A DNA stretch of 64,000 bases from Vibrio salinus (GTDB lineage Bacteria; Pseudomonadota; Gammaproteobacteria; Enterobacterales; Vibrionaceae): the NCBI RefSeq assembly GCF_021272385.1, contig NZ_JAJSDZ010000009.1, positions 496,001 to 560,000 of the forward strand. The letters run 5' to 3'. This document shows, piece by piece, positions 1 to 9,703 of this stretch (position 1 is the stretch's first letter; each line of letters opens with the position of its first letter). A program made the position numbers and the translations under genes. Under the pieces are notes generated by a model, which was given only the letters and a program-made list of their open reading frames with translations, was not told the origin of the DNA and ran no database searches.

Positions 1-965
1 GGGTATGTGGTCTGGCAAACAGTAAAGGGTTGCTGCTCGATGCTGAGGGTCTGCCTCTTGATAACTGGCGTGACAGAATGTCCGGTGTGTCAGAGGAATT
101 CAGTTTAGCCAGACTCATTGCTCTGGTTCAGCGTAACCACATTATTAACCCTGTTCTGGTTGATTGTACTTCCAGTGATGATATTGCCAGCCAGTATGCG
201 GACTTTATTTCGGCCGGTTTCCATGTTGTTACCCCGAACAAGAAAGCGAACACAGCCAGTATGGCTTACTATCAAGAACTGCGAAAAGTTGCCCGTCGTG
301 CGCGCCGCCGTTTAATGTATGAAACAACGGTCGGAGCTGGTCTGCCGGTAATTGAGAACCTGCAGAATCTGATAGCGGCCGGTGATGAACTGGAACGATT
401 TAACGGTATTTTATCCGGTTCTCTGTCTTTCATTTTTGGAAAGCTGGATGAAGGATTAACATTAAGTCAGGCCACTCAGATTGCAAAAGACAAAGGGTTT
501 ACTGAGCCTGATCCCCGGGATGACCTGTCCGGTATGGATGTTGCTCGTAAATTGCTGATTCTGGCCCGTGAATCCGGAATGAAGCTGGAACTTGATGATG
601 TGAACGTTGAACTGGCATTGCCGCCGGGATTTGATTCTACCGGTTCGGTTGATGACTTTATGGCCCGTTTGCCGGAAGCGGATGAATACTTTAAACAGCT
701 GCAGGCAGAAGCAGACAAAGAAGGCAAGGTCTTACGTTATGTCGGCGAAATTGCGGATGGAAAATGCCAGGTCAGAATTGCAAAAGTGGGTGAAAACGAT
801 CCAATGTTTAAGATTAAGGACGGTGAAAACGCACTCGCATTTTATAGCCGTTATTATCAGCCGATTCCACTGGTATTACGTGGTTATGGTGCCGGTACCG
901 AAGTCACTGCCGCAGGAGTTTTTGCGGATGTGATGCGTACTCTGGGCTGGAAATTAGGGGCATAA
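1..965 (+). CDS. thrA: Bifunctional aspartokinase I/homoserine dehydrogenase I, C-terminal part (5' end outside window)
   Basis: This is the homoserine dehydrogenase half of ThrA, which reduces aspartate semialdehyde to homoserine in threonine synthesis. The frame is open from the window edge (first whole codon at position 3), so the gene is cut by the window and not truncated in nature. The TTG at 30 is internal. Visible family segments are the catalytic-domain stretch with [19 protein letters not shown] and [17 protein letters not shown], and the C-terminal [17 protein letters not shown]. The stop is one base before thrB, as in the usual thrABC operon. The aspartokinase and ACT domains and the thr attenuator would lie upstream of the window. 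Confidence 0.96.
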   Translation, partial: VCGLANSKGLLLDAEGLPLDNWRDRMSGVSEEFSLARLIALVQRNHIINPVLVDCTSSDDIASQYADFISAGFHVVTPNKKANTASMAYYQELRKVARRARRRLMYETTVGAGLPVIENLQNLIAAGDELERFNGILSGSLSFIFGKLDEGLTLSQATQIAKDKGFTEPDPRDDLSGMDVARKLLILARESGMKLELDDVNVELALPPGFDSTGSVDDFMARLPEADEYFKQLQAEADKEGKVLRYVGEIADGKCQVRIAKVGENDPMFKIKDGENALAFYSRYYQPIPLVLRGYGAGTEVTAAGVFADVMRTLGWKLGA

Positions 966-966
966 T

Positions 967-1938
967 ATGAGCGAGCAGAAATCAGGCGTTGTTGTTTACG
1001 CACCAGCCTCTATTGGCAATGTTAGTGTGGGGTTTGACGTTCTGGGGGCCGCAGTGTCACCTATTGACGGTACATTACTGGGAGACCGGGTTGAGGTTAA
1101 AAGCAGTGACAACGAATTTTCTTTGAATTTAGTTGGTGACTTTGTATCTAAACTGCCTCCCGAGCCAAAAGACAATATTGTTTATGACTGTTGGGTTGTA
1201 TACAAAAGAGAGCTGGAGAAAAAGGGAATACAGATTGAGCCACTGCAAATGACGCTGGAAAAAAATATGCCTATCGGTTCAGGACTGGGCTCCAGTGCCT
1301 GTTCCGTCGTTGCGGCGTTAGATGCTTTGAATCAGTTTCATCATAACCCATTGTCAGAAATGGAACTGCTGGCATTAATGGGGGAAATGGAAGGTAAGAT
1401 TTCGGGTGGTGTTCACTACGATAATGTTGCGCCATGCTATCTTGGTGGTTTACAGCTTATGCTTGAAGAGCTGGGTATTATCAGTCAGGAAGTCCCTTGC
1501 TTTGATGAATGGTACTGGGTTATGGCTTATCCGGGCATTAAAGTGGCTACGGCAGAAGCCAGAGCCATTCTTCCGTCTCAGTACCGTCGTCAGGATGTTA
1601 TCGCTCACGGTCGTCATCTGGCCGGGTTTATTCATGCCTGCCACTCTAATCAACCTGAATTGGCGGCTAAACTTATTAAAGACGTGATCGCAGAACCATA
1701 TCGTGAGAAACTTCTTCCTGGTTTTGCAGATGCCCGTCGCTATGCTGCGACAGCCGGTGCATTAACGACAGGAATTTCGGGCAGTGGTCCGACGTTGTTC
1801 AGTATTTGCAAAGAAAAGAGCGTTGCTGAGCGAGTTGCTCGGTGGTTAGAACAGAATTATGTACAAAATGAGGAAGGATTCGTCCATATTTGTCGTTTAG
1901 ATAAACAAGGTTCGAAACTGACAGGAAGTGAGCTATGA
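967..1938 (+). CDS. thrB: Homoserine kinase
   Basis: ThrB phosphorylates homoserine to O-phosphohomoserine, the substrate of ThrC. It is a 323-residue GHMP kinase of normal family length. The ATP-binding GHMP motif [11 protein letters not shown] is at residues 101-111, and the C-terminal glycine-rich motif [11 protein letters not shown] is present. The ATG follows the thrA stop by one base and the 3' end overlaps thrC by four bases (ATGA), so the two are translationally coupled within thrABC. Confidence 0.98.
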   Translation: MSEQKSGVVVYAPASIGNVSVGFDVLGAAVSPIDGTLLGDRVEVKSSDNEFSLNLVGDFVSKLPPEPKDNIVYDCWVVYKRELEKKGIQIEPLQMTLEKNMPIGSGLGSSACSVVAALDALNQFHHNPLSEMELLALMGEMEGKISGGVHYDNVAPCYLGGLQLMLEELGIISQEVPCFDEWYWVMAYPGIKVATAEARAILPSQYRRQDVIAHGRHLAGFIHACHSNQPELAAKLIKDVIAEPYREKLLPGFADARRYAATAGALTTGISGSGPTLFSICKEKSVAERVARWLEQNYVQNEEGFVHICRLDKQGSKLTGSEL

Positions 1939-3218
1939 AGCTTTACAATATAAAAGAGAATGATGAACAGGTATCTTTTGGTCAGGCCGTTCGCCAGGGG
2001 CTGGGCCGAAATCAGGGATTATTTTTCCCATCAGAATTGCCAACGTTTGATGATATTGATGGGTTACTGGCGGAAGATTTTACGACTCGTAGTGCGAAAA
2101 TATTGTCTGCTCTTATTGGCGATGAACTTGCTCCGGAAAAAGTCTCCGAAATGGTTAATGCGGCTTTTCAGTTTCCGGCTCCTATCAGTCAGGTAAAAGA
2201 TGGCGTTTATGCGCTGGAACTGTTCCATGGTCCGACTCTGGCATTTAAAGACTTTGGTGGCCGCTTTATGGCTCAGTCTTTAGCTGCGGTATCCAATGGC
2301 GGTAAAATTACCATTCTGACCGCGACTTCCGGTGATACCGGAGCGGCGGTTGCCCATGCCTTTTATGGAATGGAAAATATCAACGTTGTGATTCTTTATC
2401 CAAAAGGCAAAATTAGTCCACTACAGGAAAAACTGTTCTGCACGTTGGGCAAAAATATTCATACCGTTGCCATTAACAGTGATTTCGATGCTTGCCAGTC
2501 ATTGGTCAAACAGGCATTTGATGATCAGGCGTTACGTGATGAAATCGGTCTTAACTCAGCAAACTCGATTAACATCAGTCGTCTGATGGCACAAATTTGT
2601 TATTACTTTGAAGCCGCGGCTCAAATGAGTAAAGAAGAGCGTGAAAATCTGGTGGTGTCCGTTCCTAGTGGTAACTTCGGTAATCTGACGGCCGGTCTGC
2701 TTGCTAAAGCACTGGGTCTTCCTGTTAAGCGCTTTATTGCAGCAACGAATGTTAATGATACGGTTCCCCGTTATCTTGAGAATGGGCAGTGGGATCCAAA
2801 ACCAACGATTGCAACAACGTCAAATGCCATGGATGTGAGTCAGCCGAATAACTGGCCCCGAATTGAAGAGCTTTGCCGTATTAAGCAATGGGGACTGGAC
2901 ACATTAGGTAAAGGCGCTGTTACCGATGAGCAGAGTGCTGAATCCGTTAAGGAGCTGAATCAGCTTGGTTATCTGTGTGAGCCTCATGGTTCGATTGCTT
3001 ATCGTGTTCTCGGTGAGCAACTTCAACCGGGAGAAACCGGGTTATTCCTATGTACCGCTCATCCGGCTAAATTTAAAGAAGTGGTTGATGATATTTTAGG
3101 GACCGATATTGAGCTTCCTGCGCCATTAGCAAAACATGCCGCGATGGAATTGTTATCAGAAGAACTAGATAACGATTTTGAAGCATTGAAAACCGTATTA
3201 CGCAGAGTTCAGAAATAA
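1935..3218 (+). CDS. thrC: Threonine synthase
   Basis: ThrC converts O-phosphohomoserine to threonine with PLP. The protein is 427 residues, typical of the enterobacterial/Vibrio form. The PLP lysine motif FKDFGGRF puts the Schiff-base lysine at about residue 105. The phosphate-binding [10 protein letters not shown] is at 131-140 and a [12 protein letters not shown] loop is present. The start overlaps the thrB stop (ATGA). It is the last gene of the operon and is followed by a hairpin terminator shared with convergent grcA. Confidence 0.98.
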   Translation: MKLYNIKENDEQVSFGQAVRQGLGRNQGLFFPSELPTFDDIDGLLAEDFTTRSAKILSALIGDELAPEKVSEMVNAAFQFPAPISQVKDGVYALELFHGPTLAFKDFGGRFMAQSLAAVSNGGKITILTATSGDTGAAVAHAFYGMENINVVILYPKGKISPLQEKLFCTLGKNIHTVAINSDFDACQSLVKQAFDDQALRDEIGLNSANSINISRLMAQICYYFEAAAQMSKEERENLVVSVPSGNFGNLTAGLLAKALGLPVKRFIAATNVNDTVPRYLENGQWDPKPTIATTSNAMDVSQPNNWPRIEELCRIKQWGLDTLGKGAVTDEQSAESVKELNQLGYLCEPHGSIAYRVLGEQLQPGETGLFLCTAHPAKFKEVVDDILGTDIELPAPLAKHAAMELLSEELDNDFEALKTVLRRVQK

Positions 3219-3240
3219 TATACGGCAAGTTCACAGGTAT

Positions 3241-3272
3241 AAAAAATGGCGCAAATTGCGCCATTTTTCGTT
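3241..3272. terminator. Bidirectional terminator between thrC and grcA
   Basis: The inverted repeat AAAAATGGCGC / GCGCCATTTTT with an AAATT loop carries an A-tract on one side and a T-tract on the other. It can therefore terminate both thrC (plus) and grcA (minus), whose stops lie on either side. Confidence 0.88.
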
Positions 3273-3282
3273 TGTCTGACAA

Positions 3283-3657
3283 TTACAGAGATTCTGTAAA
3301 AGTACGAGCGATAACATCGCGTTGTTGTTCTGGTGTCAGAGAATTAAAACGTACAGCGTATCCGGAAACACGGATGGTTAGCTGTGGGTATTTTTCTGGA
3401 TGATCAACGGCATCCATAAGAGTTTCCCGTTTCAGAACATTAACGTTCAGGTGTTGACCACCTTCAATTTTAGGTGCAGTTTCAATAGCAACTTCACGAC
3501 TTTCGTATTCACCCAGCTCATTTAATGCGACGACCTGGTTTTCTTCGTAGCCAGAACCTGCAACACAACGAGCTTCGTTGGTTTCTGAATCAAGAAGCCA
3601 GATAGAATTGATAAGATCATCGTTAGCTGCTTTAGTAATTTGAATACCTTGAATCAT
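3283..3657 (-). CDS. grcA: Autonomous glycyl radical cofactor GrcA (YfiD)
   Basis: This 124-residue protein resembles the C-terminal glycyl-radical region of pyruvate formate-lyase. In the known family it replaces an oxygen-damaged PFL terminus. The radical-loop segment RVSGYAVRF is at residues 96-104, with the radical glycine at about 99, followed by the typical end [18 protein letters not shown]. The upstream DNA has two perfect FNR palindromes 53 bp apart, described separately, which fits induction at low oxygen as for E. coli yfiD. It is monocistronic and convergent with thrC. Confidence 0.97.
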   Translation of the reverse strand: MIQGIQITKAANDDLINSIWLLDSETNEARCVAGSGYEENQVVALNELGEYESREVAIETAPKIEGGQHLNVNVLKRETLMDAVDHPEKYPQLTIRVSGYAVRFNSLTPEQQRDVIARTFTESL

Positions 3658-3982
3658 TACGAACTCCTAATTTTAATGAGATTATTTGGTGTTTATTTTC
3701 AATAATTTTGCTGAGCTGCTCATTATATACCAAATAACCATACTAAAAATATTGATTTATATCAAGCTTGATTAATATATTGACTTGTTTGACGATCTTG
3801 TGAATTGATTAAAATCAACTAAATCTTCGTTAGTTTTGCCATGTACAAACTTTTTTAAAATATAAAAAATTGTTTATACGTAAATTTGTTGTAATTTTAC
3901 TACATACGCTTTGAGGTTTGATGAAATGAATAAGCGATTGATATACTGTGATAAGGTTAATTAAACAAGAGATTTCAGGTGA
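3658..3982. promoter_or_regulatory. grcA-nfo divergent intergenic region
   Basis: This AT-rich 325 bp region holds the grcA promoter and the two FNR boxes on the grcA side. The nfo start is preceded by an AGGTGA-like ribosome binding site at about 3977-3982. The open frame on the minus strand at 3830-4198 overlaps nfo and shows no protein-family character. I see nothing else here. Confidence 0.7.
3722..3818 (-). promoter_or_regulatory. grcA promoter with tandem FNR boxes
   Basis: TTGATTTATATCAA (3752-3765) and TTGATTAAAATCAA (3805-3818) both match the FNR consensus TTGATNNNNATCAA at every fixed position. Their centres are 53 bp apart. On the minus strand a perfect TATAAT (3727 down to 3722) lies downstream, placing the proximal box near -41 to -43 (a class II activator position) and the distal one near -95. 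From memory, E. coli yfiD has boxes at -40.5 and -93.5, the same 53 bp separation. The start site itself is inferred. Confidence 0.88.
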
Positions 3983-4834
3983 ATGAAAAGTGTGAAATGG
4001 GTAGGAGCACATGTATCCGCTGCCGGAGGTGTTCAGAATGCACCGCTCAGAGCAAATGAAATAGGGGCAACTGCTTTTGCTTTGTTTACTAAAAATCAGA
4101 GGCAGTGGAAAGCAAAGCCTCTGGATGAAACGACGATAACAGCATTTAAGACTAACTGTAAGAAATATGGTTTTAGTGCCGATCAAATTCTTCCTCATGA
4201 CTCGTATTTAATTAATTTAGGAAATCCCGATAAGGAAAATCTGGAAAAGTCTCGCTTTGCTTTTTATGACGAAATGGCAAGGTGTGAGCAGTTAGGGTTA
4301 AAGCTGCTTAATTTTCATCCTGGAAGTCATCTGAAAAAAATGCCAGAACAGGATTGTCTGAAACGAATTGCCGAGTCGGTTAATCTTGCCCATGAGCAGG
4401 TCGGAAGTGTCATTACTGTTATCGAAAATACGGCAGGCCAGGGGACGAATCTCGGACACCGTTTTGAGCATCTTGCTTATTTAATTGAACTTGTTGAAGA
4501 TAAAGAACGGGTTGGGATTTGTATCGATACCTGTCATCTATTTGCGGCAGGATATGACCTCTCAACGGCAATGGCTTGTGAGAGTACATTTGAAGAGCTG
4601 GATCAGGTTGTCGGTATGCACTATTTAAGAGCAATGCATTTAAATGATTCAAAAACACCTTTAGGTGGGCGTGTTGACAGGCATCATTCTCTGGGAAAAG
4701 GGCATATCGGTTTGGAGTGCTTTGAATTTATTGGTAAAGATAAGCGGTTTAATGGGATTCCCCTGATACTTGAAACGATTGAACCGACATTATGGCCTGC
4801 TGAAATTGATCTGGTACAATCTTTTCATTCATAA
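3983..4834 (+). CDS. nfo: Endonuclease IV (AP endonuclease)
   Basis: Nfo cleaves DNA 5' of abasic sites and repairs oxidised 3' ends in base-excision repair. The 283-residue protein starts with the family signature [16 protein letters not shown]. It has the zinc-ligand motifs in order: [50 protein letters not shown] and LILETIE, corresponding to the trinuclear zinc site. The ATG is preceded by a ribosome binding site. The gene is followed by a roughly 315 bp gap and then ung, another base-excision enzyme, an arrangement I recall from Vibrio chromosomes. Confidence 0.97.
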   Translation: MKSVKWVGAHVSAAGGVQNAPLRANEIGATAFALFTKNQRQWKAKPLDETTITAFKTNCKKYGFSADQILPHDSYLINLGNPDKENLEKSRFAFYDEMARCEQLGLKLLNFHPGSHLKKMPEQDCLKRIAESVNLAHEQVGSVITVIENTAGQGTNLGHRFEHLAYLIELVEDKERVGICIDTCHLFAAGYDLSTAMACESTFEELDQVVGMHYLRAMHLNDSKTPLGGRVDRHHSLGKGHIGLECFEFIGKDKRFNGIPLILETIEPTLWPAEIDLVQSFHS

Positions 4835-4946
4835 GATATATTGATTTTCAATTCTTGATAAGTTGGCATCATTTTTTCATAGCATAATATGAGAAAACGC
4901 TCTTAGTTACCAGTTAATTACATAAATGTGAATTTTGGAGGTCTTT

Positions 4947-5072
4947 ATGTCTTTCTGCTCTGTACTTTGCGCAGCTGGTCGACCAGCACCCCGGATGCCA
5001 ATGCCAAACCGTCATGTGAATGGTCAGGGACATCACCGGGCACCACAACGACCGTCTCATATATCGTACTGA
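4947..5072 (+). CDS. Possible 41-residue small protein
   Basis: This short frame begins MSFCSVLCAAGRPAPRMP and ends RPSHISY. A strong GGAGGT (4937-4942) lies four bases before the ATG, slightly close. It sits in the 315 bp nfo-ung gap. The composition (Cys, Pro, Arg, His) matches no family I recognise. The good Shine-Dalgarno sequence is the main reason to list it. It could instead be a leader peptide or chance. The rest of the gap (4835-4946 and 5073-5149) is AT-rich with no clear hairpin. Confidence 0.4.
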   Translation: MSFCSVLCAAGRPAPRMPMPNRHVNGQGHHRAPQRPSHISY

Positions 5073-5149
5073 TTAATCGTTGAAAATGATGTCATGTCAT
5101 CTGGTTTGTCGTTAAAATAGTTGTAAATTGGACAATTTAGGAATGTTTT

Positions 5150-5827
5150 ATGACAAACCCAATTTCATGGCATGATGTAATCGGTGCCGAAAAGCAGGAG
5201 CCTTACTTCCAGCAAATTATGTCATTTGTTGAGTCGGAGAGACAAAGTGGTAAAGTGATTTATCCTCCCGCCCATGATGTCTTTAATGCTTTCCGGTTTA
5301 CTGAATTTTCCGATGTTAATGTCGTTATTATCGGACAGGATCCTTATCATGGACCTCAGCAGGCTCATGGTCTCTGTTTTTCTGTACGGCCAGAAGTTAA
5401 AACGCCGCCTTCTTTAGTTAACATATACAAAGAGTTAGCAAGTGACATTCCCGGTTTTTCAATTCCTGAACATGGTTATTTAAAAAGTTGGGCCGCTCAG
5501 GGTGTATTGTTGCTTAATACGGTTTTGACTGTTGAGCAGGGTAAAGCGCATTCTCATGCAAATTGTGGCTGGGAAACCTTCACGGATAAAGTGATTGCCG
5601 TTATTAACGAGCAACGGGAAAATGTCGTTTTTCTTCTGTGGGGCGCTCATGCACAGAAAAAAGGACGAATTATTGACCGTCAGAGGCACCATGTTTTGAC
5701 TGCACCTCACCCATCTCCACTTTCTGCTCATCGTGGTTTTTTAGGTTGTGGCCATTTTTCAAAAACAAATCAAATACTTAATAATGCAGGTAAGGCGCCA
5801 ATTAACTGGCAACCAGTACTTAACTGA
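5150..5827 (+). CDS. ung: Uracil-DNA glycosylase
   Basis: Ung removes uracil from DNA. The 225-residue family-1 protein has the water-activating motif [18 protein letters not shown] (catalytic Asp about residue 64) and the DNA-intercalation loop [11 protein letters not shown]. The start context is TTTTATGACAAACC after a weak GGA-type ribosome binding site. Length and motifs are complete. It lies downstream of nfo, so two steps of uracil/abasic-site repair are close on the map, but the gap makes a single operon uncertain. Confidence 0.98.
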   Translation: MTNPISWHDVIGAEKQEPYFQQIMSFVESERQSGKVIYPPAHDVFNAFRFTEFSDVNVVIIGQDPYHGPQQAHGLCFSVRPEVKTPPSLVNIYKELASDIPGFSIPEHGYLKSWAAQGVLLLNTVLTVEQGKAHSHANCGWETFTDKVIAVINEQRENVVFLLWGAHAQKKGRIIDRQRHHVLTAPHPSPLSAHRGFLGCGHFSKTNQILNNAGKAPINWQPVLN

Positions 5828-5916
5828 AATGTAAATTTTGTTTTTTCGACTGGAATCAAAGCATATTTCATCAATGTTTTATACAATTAGGTTGGCAAAT
5901 GCATTGGAGAAGCATG

Positions 5917-6471
5917 ATGATGATAGAACGGATCAGGCGTGAACATGGATATATGACGCGCCTATTAGCCATATTGAAAAGTCAGTATCAACGATTGCAA
6001 ACAGAGCAAAAAGTTGATTATCGGTTGGTGAAAGATATAGTTGATTACTTATCTTCCCATTCAGAAACGGTACACCACCCCAAAGAAGATTTAATTTATC
6101 ATTACTACGTAGAAAAATACGGTGATGATAAACACATTGCTGATCTGGCTGAAGACCACGTTGCGCTGGCTAAAAAAACACATCACTTTATGGATATTAT
6201 TGAGATGATTTTGCAGGATGCCATCGTTCCTCAGGAAGTGTTTATGGAGCAGCTGGCTGAATTTATTACTTCTCAGAAACAGCATCTTGATTTAGAAGAA
6301 AGAGAAATTATTCCTATTGTAAATAAAACATTTGTCGCTGCAGACTGGGAGTTTCTGGAAAGTCAGTGGGAACAGAGCGAAGATGATCCTGTCTTTGGAG
6401 ATAATATTGCCGATCGTTATAAACAGCTGGCTGAACTTGTAAGAAACTTCAAACAAGAAGAAAAAGTCTGA
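5917..6471 (+). CDS. Hemerythrin HHE-domain protein
   Basis: This is a protein of about 185 residues with a hemerythrin-type four-helix fold. Candidate diiron ligands are spaced as in the HHE family: REHGYM near the N-terminus, HSETVHHPKEDLIYHY, AEDHVALAKKTHHF and QKQHLDLEEREIIP. Such proteins bind oxygen or NO or help protect iron centres; the exact role here is unknown. In-frame ATGs occur at 5899, 5914, 5917 and 5920. The GGAGA at 5906-5910 best fits 5917 or 5920, which also gives the family-like start MMIERIRREH. A terminator follows. Confidence 0.88.
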   Translation: MMIERIRREHGYMTRLLAILKSQYQRLQTEQKVDYRLVKDIVDYLSSHSETVHHPKEDLIYHYYVEKYGDDKHIADLAEDHVALAKKTHHFMDIIEMILQDAIVPQEVFMEQLAEFITSQKQHLDLEEREIIPIVNKTFVAADWEFLESQWEQSEDDPVFGDNIADRYKQLAELVRNFKQEEKV

Positions 6472-6517
6472 GCCTTGTGTTTTAGCTATATCATATCGTC
6501 TAAATCAAAGAAAAAAT

Positions 6518-6550
6518 GAATAAAAAAGGCTCATAAGAGCCTTTTTTAAA
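6518..6550. terminator. Terminator between hemerythrin gene and DUF3545 gene
   Basis: AAAAAAGGCTC / GAGCCTTTTTT forms a symmetric hairpin with an A-tract and a T-tract, so it can serve both convergent genes. Confidence 0.85.
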
Positions 6551-6554
6551 AAAA

Positions 6555-6734
6555 TTATAATTTGATGTCGTCTACATCAAGACAAACATCCATTTCCAAC
6601 AGTTCTTTTTCTAATCGTCGTCTGTCTCTGATTTCCTCTATTTCCCGCCACATTCTTTTGGACGGTTTTGAACGTTGAGAGCGAATTTTGTTGATTTCTT
6701 TTTCTAGAAGTTCTACCAGGATTAAATCGTCCAT
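6555..6734 (-). CDS. DUF3545 family small protein
   Basis: This is a 59-residue, highly charged protein starting MDDLILVELLEKEINK and carrying the central segment RSQRSKPSKRMWREIEEIR. I recognise that segment from the DUF3545 family of marine gammaproteobacteria (Vibrio, Shewanella). It is probably one long helix, with a basic centre and an acidic tail ending DVDDIKL. An AGAGG lies about ten bases before the ATG. Function is unknown. Its stop meets the shared terminator. Confidence 0.8.
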   Translation of the reverse strand: MDDLILVELLEKEINKIRSQRSKPSKRMWREIEEIRDRRRLEKELLEMDVCLDVDDIKL

Positions 6735-7384
6735 AATTTAGCCTCTTTATGCCATTGCCAACAATATGACAGCTGAATAGATAACATACTTTCACTTAAA
6801 TTAACTTTGAAATATTTCTCAAATATTTCTTAAATGTTTCTATTTGATGACGTTTTTTCTATTTTTCGTAACAAAATCACAAAAAATAAGAGGTAAAAAC
6901 GTCACATAGTATTGTTGAGGTCAGGACATTGAGTGGAATTATGTAAATTTTTTTAACTTTCTTGAGGTGAATCTTCGATCAAAATTAAAATGCCATATTT
7001 CATTAAGACATCGAAAATTTCACAAATTAAGAAAAATTCCGGTCATCCTGACCAACCAATTTCCCTTTACAATGGTGTTGACGAAAGAATCTCTTTTTTT
7101 ATGTCTTTTGTAAAGAATAAATTCAAATAATGTGTAAAAAATGTTAAATCAAAATAACCCCATGTTAAGTTTGTCTGGCATGTACAAAACTTGATATACA
7201 TCAGTTAAGTTGATTTTTTGCTATTTAGATAGCATTATCCCCGAGTAAAAATAAGCAGTCCTTATTTTTATAAGTCAGAAAAAGGAAAACTAAGATAACG
7301 CTTCTTGGTTAGTTTCGAGTCAAGAATCAGAATGGATGTGCAACAGAATTAACAGACTCTAGTCTATGTCCGCCCGAGGTTTTT
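6735..7384. promoter_or_regulatory. 650 bp leader/intergenic region upstream of the symporter
   Basis: This AT-rich region has no credible gene. From left to right it holds an inverted repeat TGACGTTTTT (6848-6857) / AAAAACGTCA (6895-6904); an FNR-like palindrome TTGATATACATCAG (7191-7204, one mismatch to consensus); a perfect 9 bp stem AAAAATAAG/CTTATTTTT (7247-7269) with a 5-base loop; and a 7 bp stem AAACTAA (7287-7293)/TTAGTTT (7309-7315). The last two suggest a structured mRNA leader for the symporter. I looked for a glycine riboswitch, known before such symporters in Vibrio, and did not see its conserved core. Confidence 0.55.
7191..7204 (+). promoter_or_regulatory. FNR-like site upstream of agcS
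   Basis: TTGATATACATCAG matches TTGATNNNNATCAA at nine of ten fixed positions. It lies about 190 bp before the symporter start, leaving room for a promoter and a leader of up to about 150 bases. A CRP-family site other than FNR is possible. Confidence 0.4.
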
Positions 7385-8821
7385 GTGACAGATTTAATCA
7401 ATTTAATGAACGATCTTCTTTGGGGATCGATACTGGTTTACCTTCTTGTTGGCGTGGGGTTGTATTTCACCTTTCGTTTAAGCTTTATTCAGGTTCGCCA
7501 TTTCAAACATATGTTTCTGGTGCTTAAAAATTCCCGGCGTGTTGATAATTCAGGAATCTCTTCTTTTCAGGCTTTATGTACAAGCCTTGCAGCCCGAGTT
7601 GGAACCGGGAATATGGCAGGGGTTGCGGTTGCTCTGACTGCAGGTGGTCCCGGAGCTATTTTCTGGATGTGGGTAACGGCCATGGTCGGTATGGCAACGT
7701 CATTCGCGGAAAGTACATTGGCTCAGCTTTATAAAACCAAAGATGATGATGGTAATTACCGTGGTGGTCCTGCGTATTATATGGAGAAAGGCCTTGGAAT
7801 GCGCTGGATGGGAATTCTTTTCTCTGTTTTTCTGATGATTGCCTTTGGTCTTGTATTTAATGCGGTTCAGGCAAATTCGATTACAAATGCACTGACGACG
7901 GCATTTGGTTTTCAACCGGTTTACGTCGGCGTTGGAATTATGGGGTTATCGGCATTTGTTATTTTGGGTGGTGTAAGAAAAATCGCCCGGACAGCTGAGA
8001 TAATTGTTCCTTTTATGGCGCTTGTTTATTTGGCGATTGCACTGTTTGTCCTGGTGATTAATATCGAAAAATTACCGGCAGTAATCACTTTAATTGTCAA
8101 AAGCGCATTCGGTTTTCAGGAAGCGGCAGCCGGTGGATTGGGGTACATGGTTGCCCAGGCGATGATTAATGGTGTTAAACGAGGGCTATTTTCGAACGAA
8201 GCGGGGATGGGGTCTGCTCCTAACGCGGCAGCATCTGCAACACCATATCCTCCTCATCCGGCTTCTCAGGGATACGTTCAGATGCTCGGTGTCTTTATTG
8301 ATACGATTGTTATCTGTTCATCTACTGTAGCGATTATTCTCATGTCCGGAGAATATGTTCCACATGGAGAGGTTACGGGAATTGAACTTACCCAGAGAGC
8401 GCTTAACGCTCAGGTTGGTGACTGGGGGGGGATTTTTATTGCCTGTGCGATTTTTTTGTTTGCTTTTACCTCTATTATTGCCAACTATTCTTATGCAGAA
8501 ACCAACTTAGTCTTTCTGGAGCGTAACCATAAGAAAGGACTGTTGATCTTCCGAATGGTTTTCCTTTGTATGGTGCTGTTTGGTTCTCTGGCTACGCTGC
8601 CTACGGTGTGGGCGATGGCAGATGTATCGATGGGACTGATGGCGATTGTTAATCTGGTGGCGATTCTTTTACTGTCAGGGATTGTTGTGAAACTGGCAAA
8701 AGATTACAACCAGCAACTGAGATCAGGAAAAGTGCCAACATTTGATGTTAATGATTATCCGGAGCTTAAGTCTCAGTTAGAAGAGGGAATCTGGGATCAG
8801 CCTGAAAATGGAGATGATTGA
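7385..8821 (+). CDS. agcS: Alanine/glycine:cation symporter family protein
   Basis: This is a 478-residue multi-spanning membrane protein of the alanine or glycine:cation symporter (AgcS/DagA) family, which imports small neutral amino acids with sodium. The family segments ARVGTGNMAGVAVAL, GGPGAIFWMWVTAM, RGGPAYYMEKGLG and KRGLFSNEAGMGSAPNAAA are all present. The start is GTG with GAGGT (7376-7380) four bases upstream; an ATG at 7406 is less likely. A terminator follows. The substrate (Ala, Gly or D-Ala) cannot be decided from sequence. Confidence 0.94.
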   Translation: MTDLINLMNDLLWGSILVYLLVGVGLYFTFRLSFIQVRHFKHMFLVLKNSRRVDNSGISSFQALCTSLAARVGTGNMAGVAVALTAGGPGAIFWMWVTAMVGMATSFAESTLAQLYKTKDDDGNYRGGPAYYMEKGLGMRWMGILFSVFLMIAFGLVFNAVQANSITNALTTAFGFQPVYVGVGIMGLSAFVILGGVRKIARTAEIIVPFMALVYLAIALFVLVINIEKLPAVITLIVKSAFGFQEAAAGGLGYMVAQAMINGVKRGLFSNEAGMGSAPNAAASATPYPPHPASQGYVQMLGVFIDTIVICSSTVAIILMSGEYVPHGEVTGIELTQRALNAQVGDWGGIFIACAIFLFAFTSIIANYSYAETNLVFLERNHKKGLLIFRMVFLCMVLFGSLATLPTVWAMADVSMGLMAIVNLVAILLLSGIVVKLAKDYNQQLRSGKVPTFDVNDYPELKSQLEEGIWDQPENGDD

Positions 8822-8845
8822 TTCTATCTATTTCTGATATCGGAA

Positions 8846-8875
8846 AAGCCATGCAGACATTGCATGGTTTTTTTT
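8846..8875 (+). terminator. Terminator after agcS
   Basis: Stem CCATGCA (8849-8855) / TGCATGG (8861-8867) with a GACAT loop, followed by a run of eight T. Confidence 0.88.
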
Positions 8876-8929
8876 GTTACTTTAGGATGGAAAACCATAT
8901 AAAAATAAACAATCAGGAATTTTAAAGTC

Positions 8930-9703
8930 ATGCTTATTGTCGTCTCACCAGCAAAAACATTAGATTACGAATCTCCGCTTGTTTCGGAGATCTTTACCGT
9001 CCCTGAGTTTACCGAACATTCACAAGAATTAATTGATGTATGCCGTCAGTTGACACCGGCAGATATCGCTTCTCTGATGAAAGTCAGTGATAAAATTGCC
9101 GGTTTGAATGCCGTACGTTTTGAAGAGTGGAGTCCATCGTTTTCCTTTGATAATTCACGGCAGGCTGTTTTCGCTTTTAAGGGCGATGTCTACACCGGTC
9201 TGGATGCTGAAACTCTGTCAGAAGAGGATTTGAAATACGCTCAGAGTCATTTGCGAATTTTATCCGGGTTGTACGGTATACTCCGTCCACTTGATCTAAT
9301 GCAGCCATATCGTCTGGAGATGGGGACAAAACTGGAAAATCCACGAGGAACCAACTTATATCAATTCTGGGGGGATCGGATCACCGATAAGATTAATGAT
9401 TCTTTGGGTGAACAAAGTGATCAGGTTTTAGTCAACCTGGCATCCAATGAGTATTTTAAGTCGGTAAAAACCAAGAAACTGAGTGGTAAGATGATAACGC
9501 CGGTCTTTAAAGACTGTAAAAGCGGTCGTTATAAGGTGATCAGTTTTTATGCGAAGAAAGCCAGAGGCATGATGGCGCGCTATATTATTGAAAACCGGAT
9601 TGATGAGGTTGAGCAGCTTAAATCATTCAACACCGCCGGTTACTATTTTGTTGAAGCGGAATCCTCTGATAAAGAGTTTGTTTTTCACCGTGAAGAACGC
9701 TAA
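8930..9703 (+). CDS. yaaA: Peroxide stress protein YaaA
   Basis: YaaA (DUF328/UPF0246) limits intracellular iron and protects DNA during peroxide stress in E. coli and binds DNA. The 257-residue protein has the family start [16 protein letters not shown], the central [25 protein letters not shown] and the basic C-terminal [14 protein letters not shown]. Full length. It overlaps the following yjjV by about 14 bases if the GTG start of yjjV is right. Confidence 0.96.
   Translation: MLIVVSPAKTLDYESPLVSEIFTVPEFTEHSQELIDVCRQLTPADIASLMKVSDKIAGLNAVRFEEWSPSFSFDNSRQAVFAFKGDVYTGLDAETLSEEDLKYAQSHLRILSGLYGILRPLDLMQPYRLEMGTKLENPRGTNLYQFWGDRITDKINDSLGEQSDQVLVNLASNEYFKSVKTKKLSGKMITPVFKDCKSGRYKVISFYAKKARGMMARYIIENRIDEVEQLKSFNTAGYYFVEAESSDKEFVFHREER

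Noticed and set aside
3830..4198. Open frame of 122 codons on the minus strand in the grcA-nfo gap
   Set aside because: It overlaps the well-supported nfo gene, has no family character and no clear ribosome binding site.
6577..6795. Open frame of 72 codons on the minus strand
   Set aside because: It is out of frame with the DUF3545 gene it overlaps. The 59-residue frame at 6555-6734 has the family motif and a ribosome binding site, so the longer frame is a shadow.
7100..7384. Glycine riboswitch before the symporter
   Set aside because: Expected from Vibrio precedent, but the conserved aptamer core sequences are not visible. Only simple stems are present.
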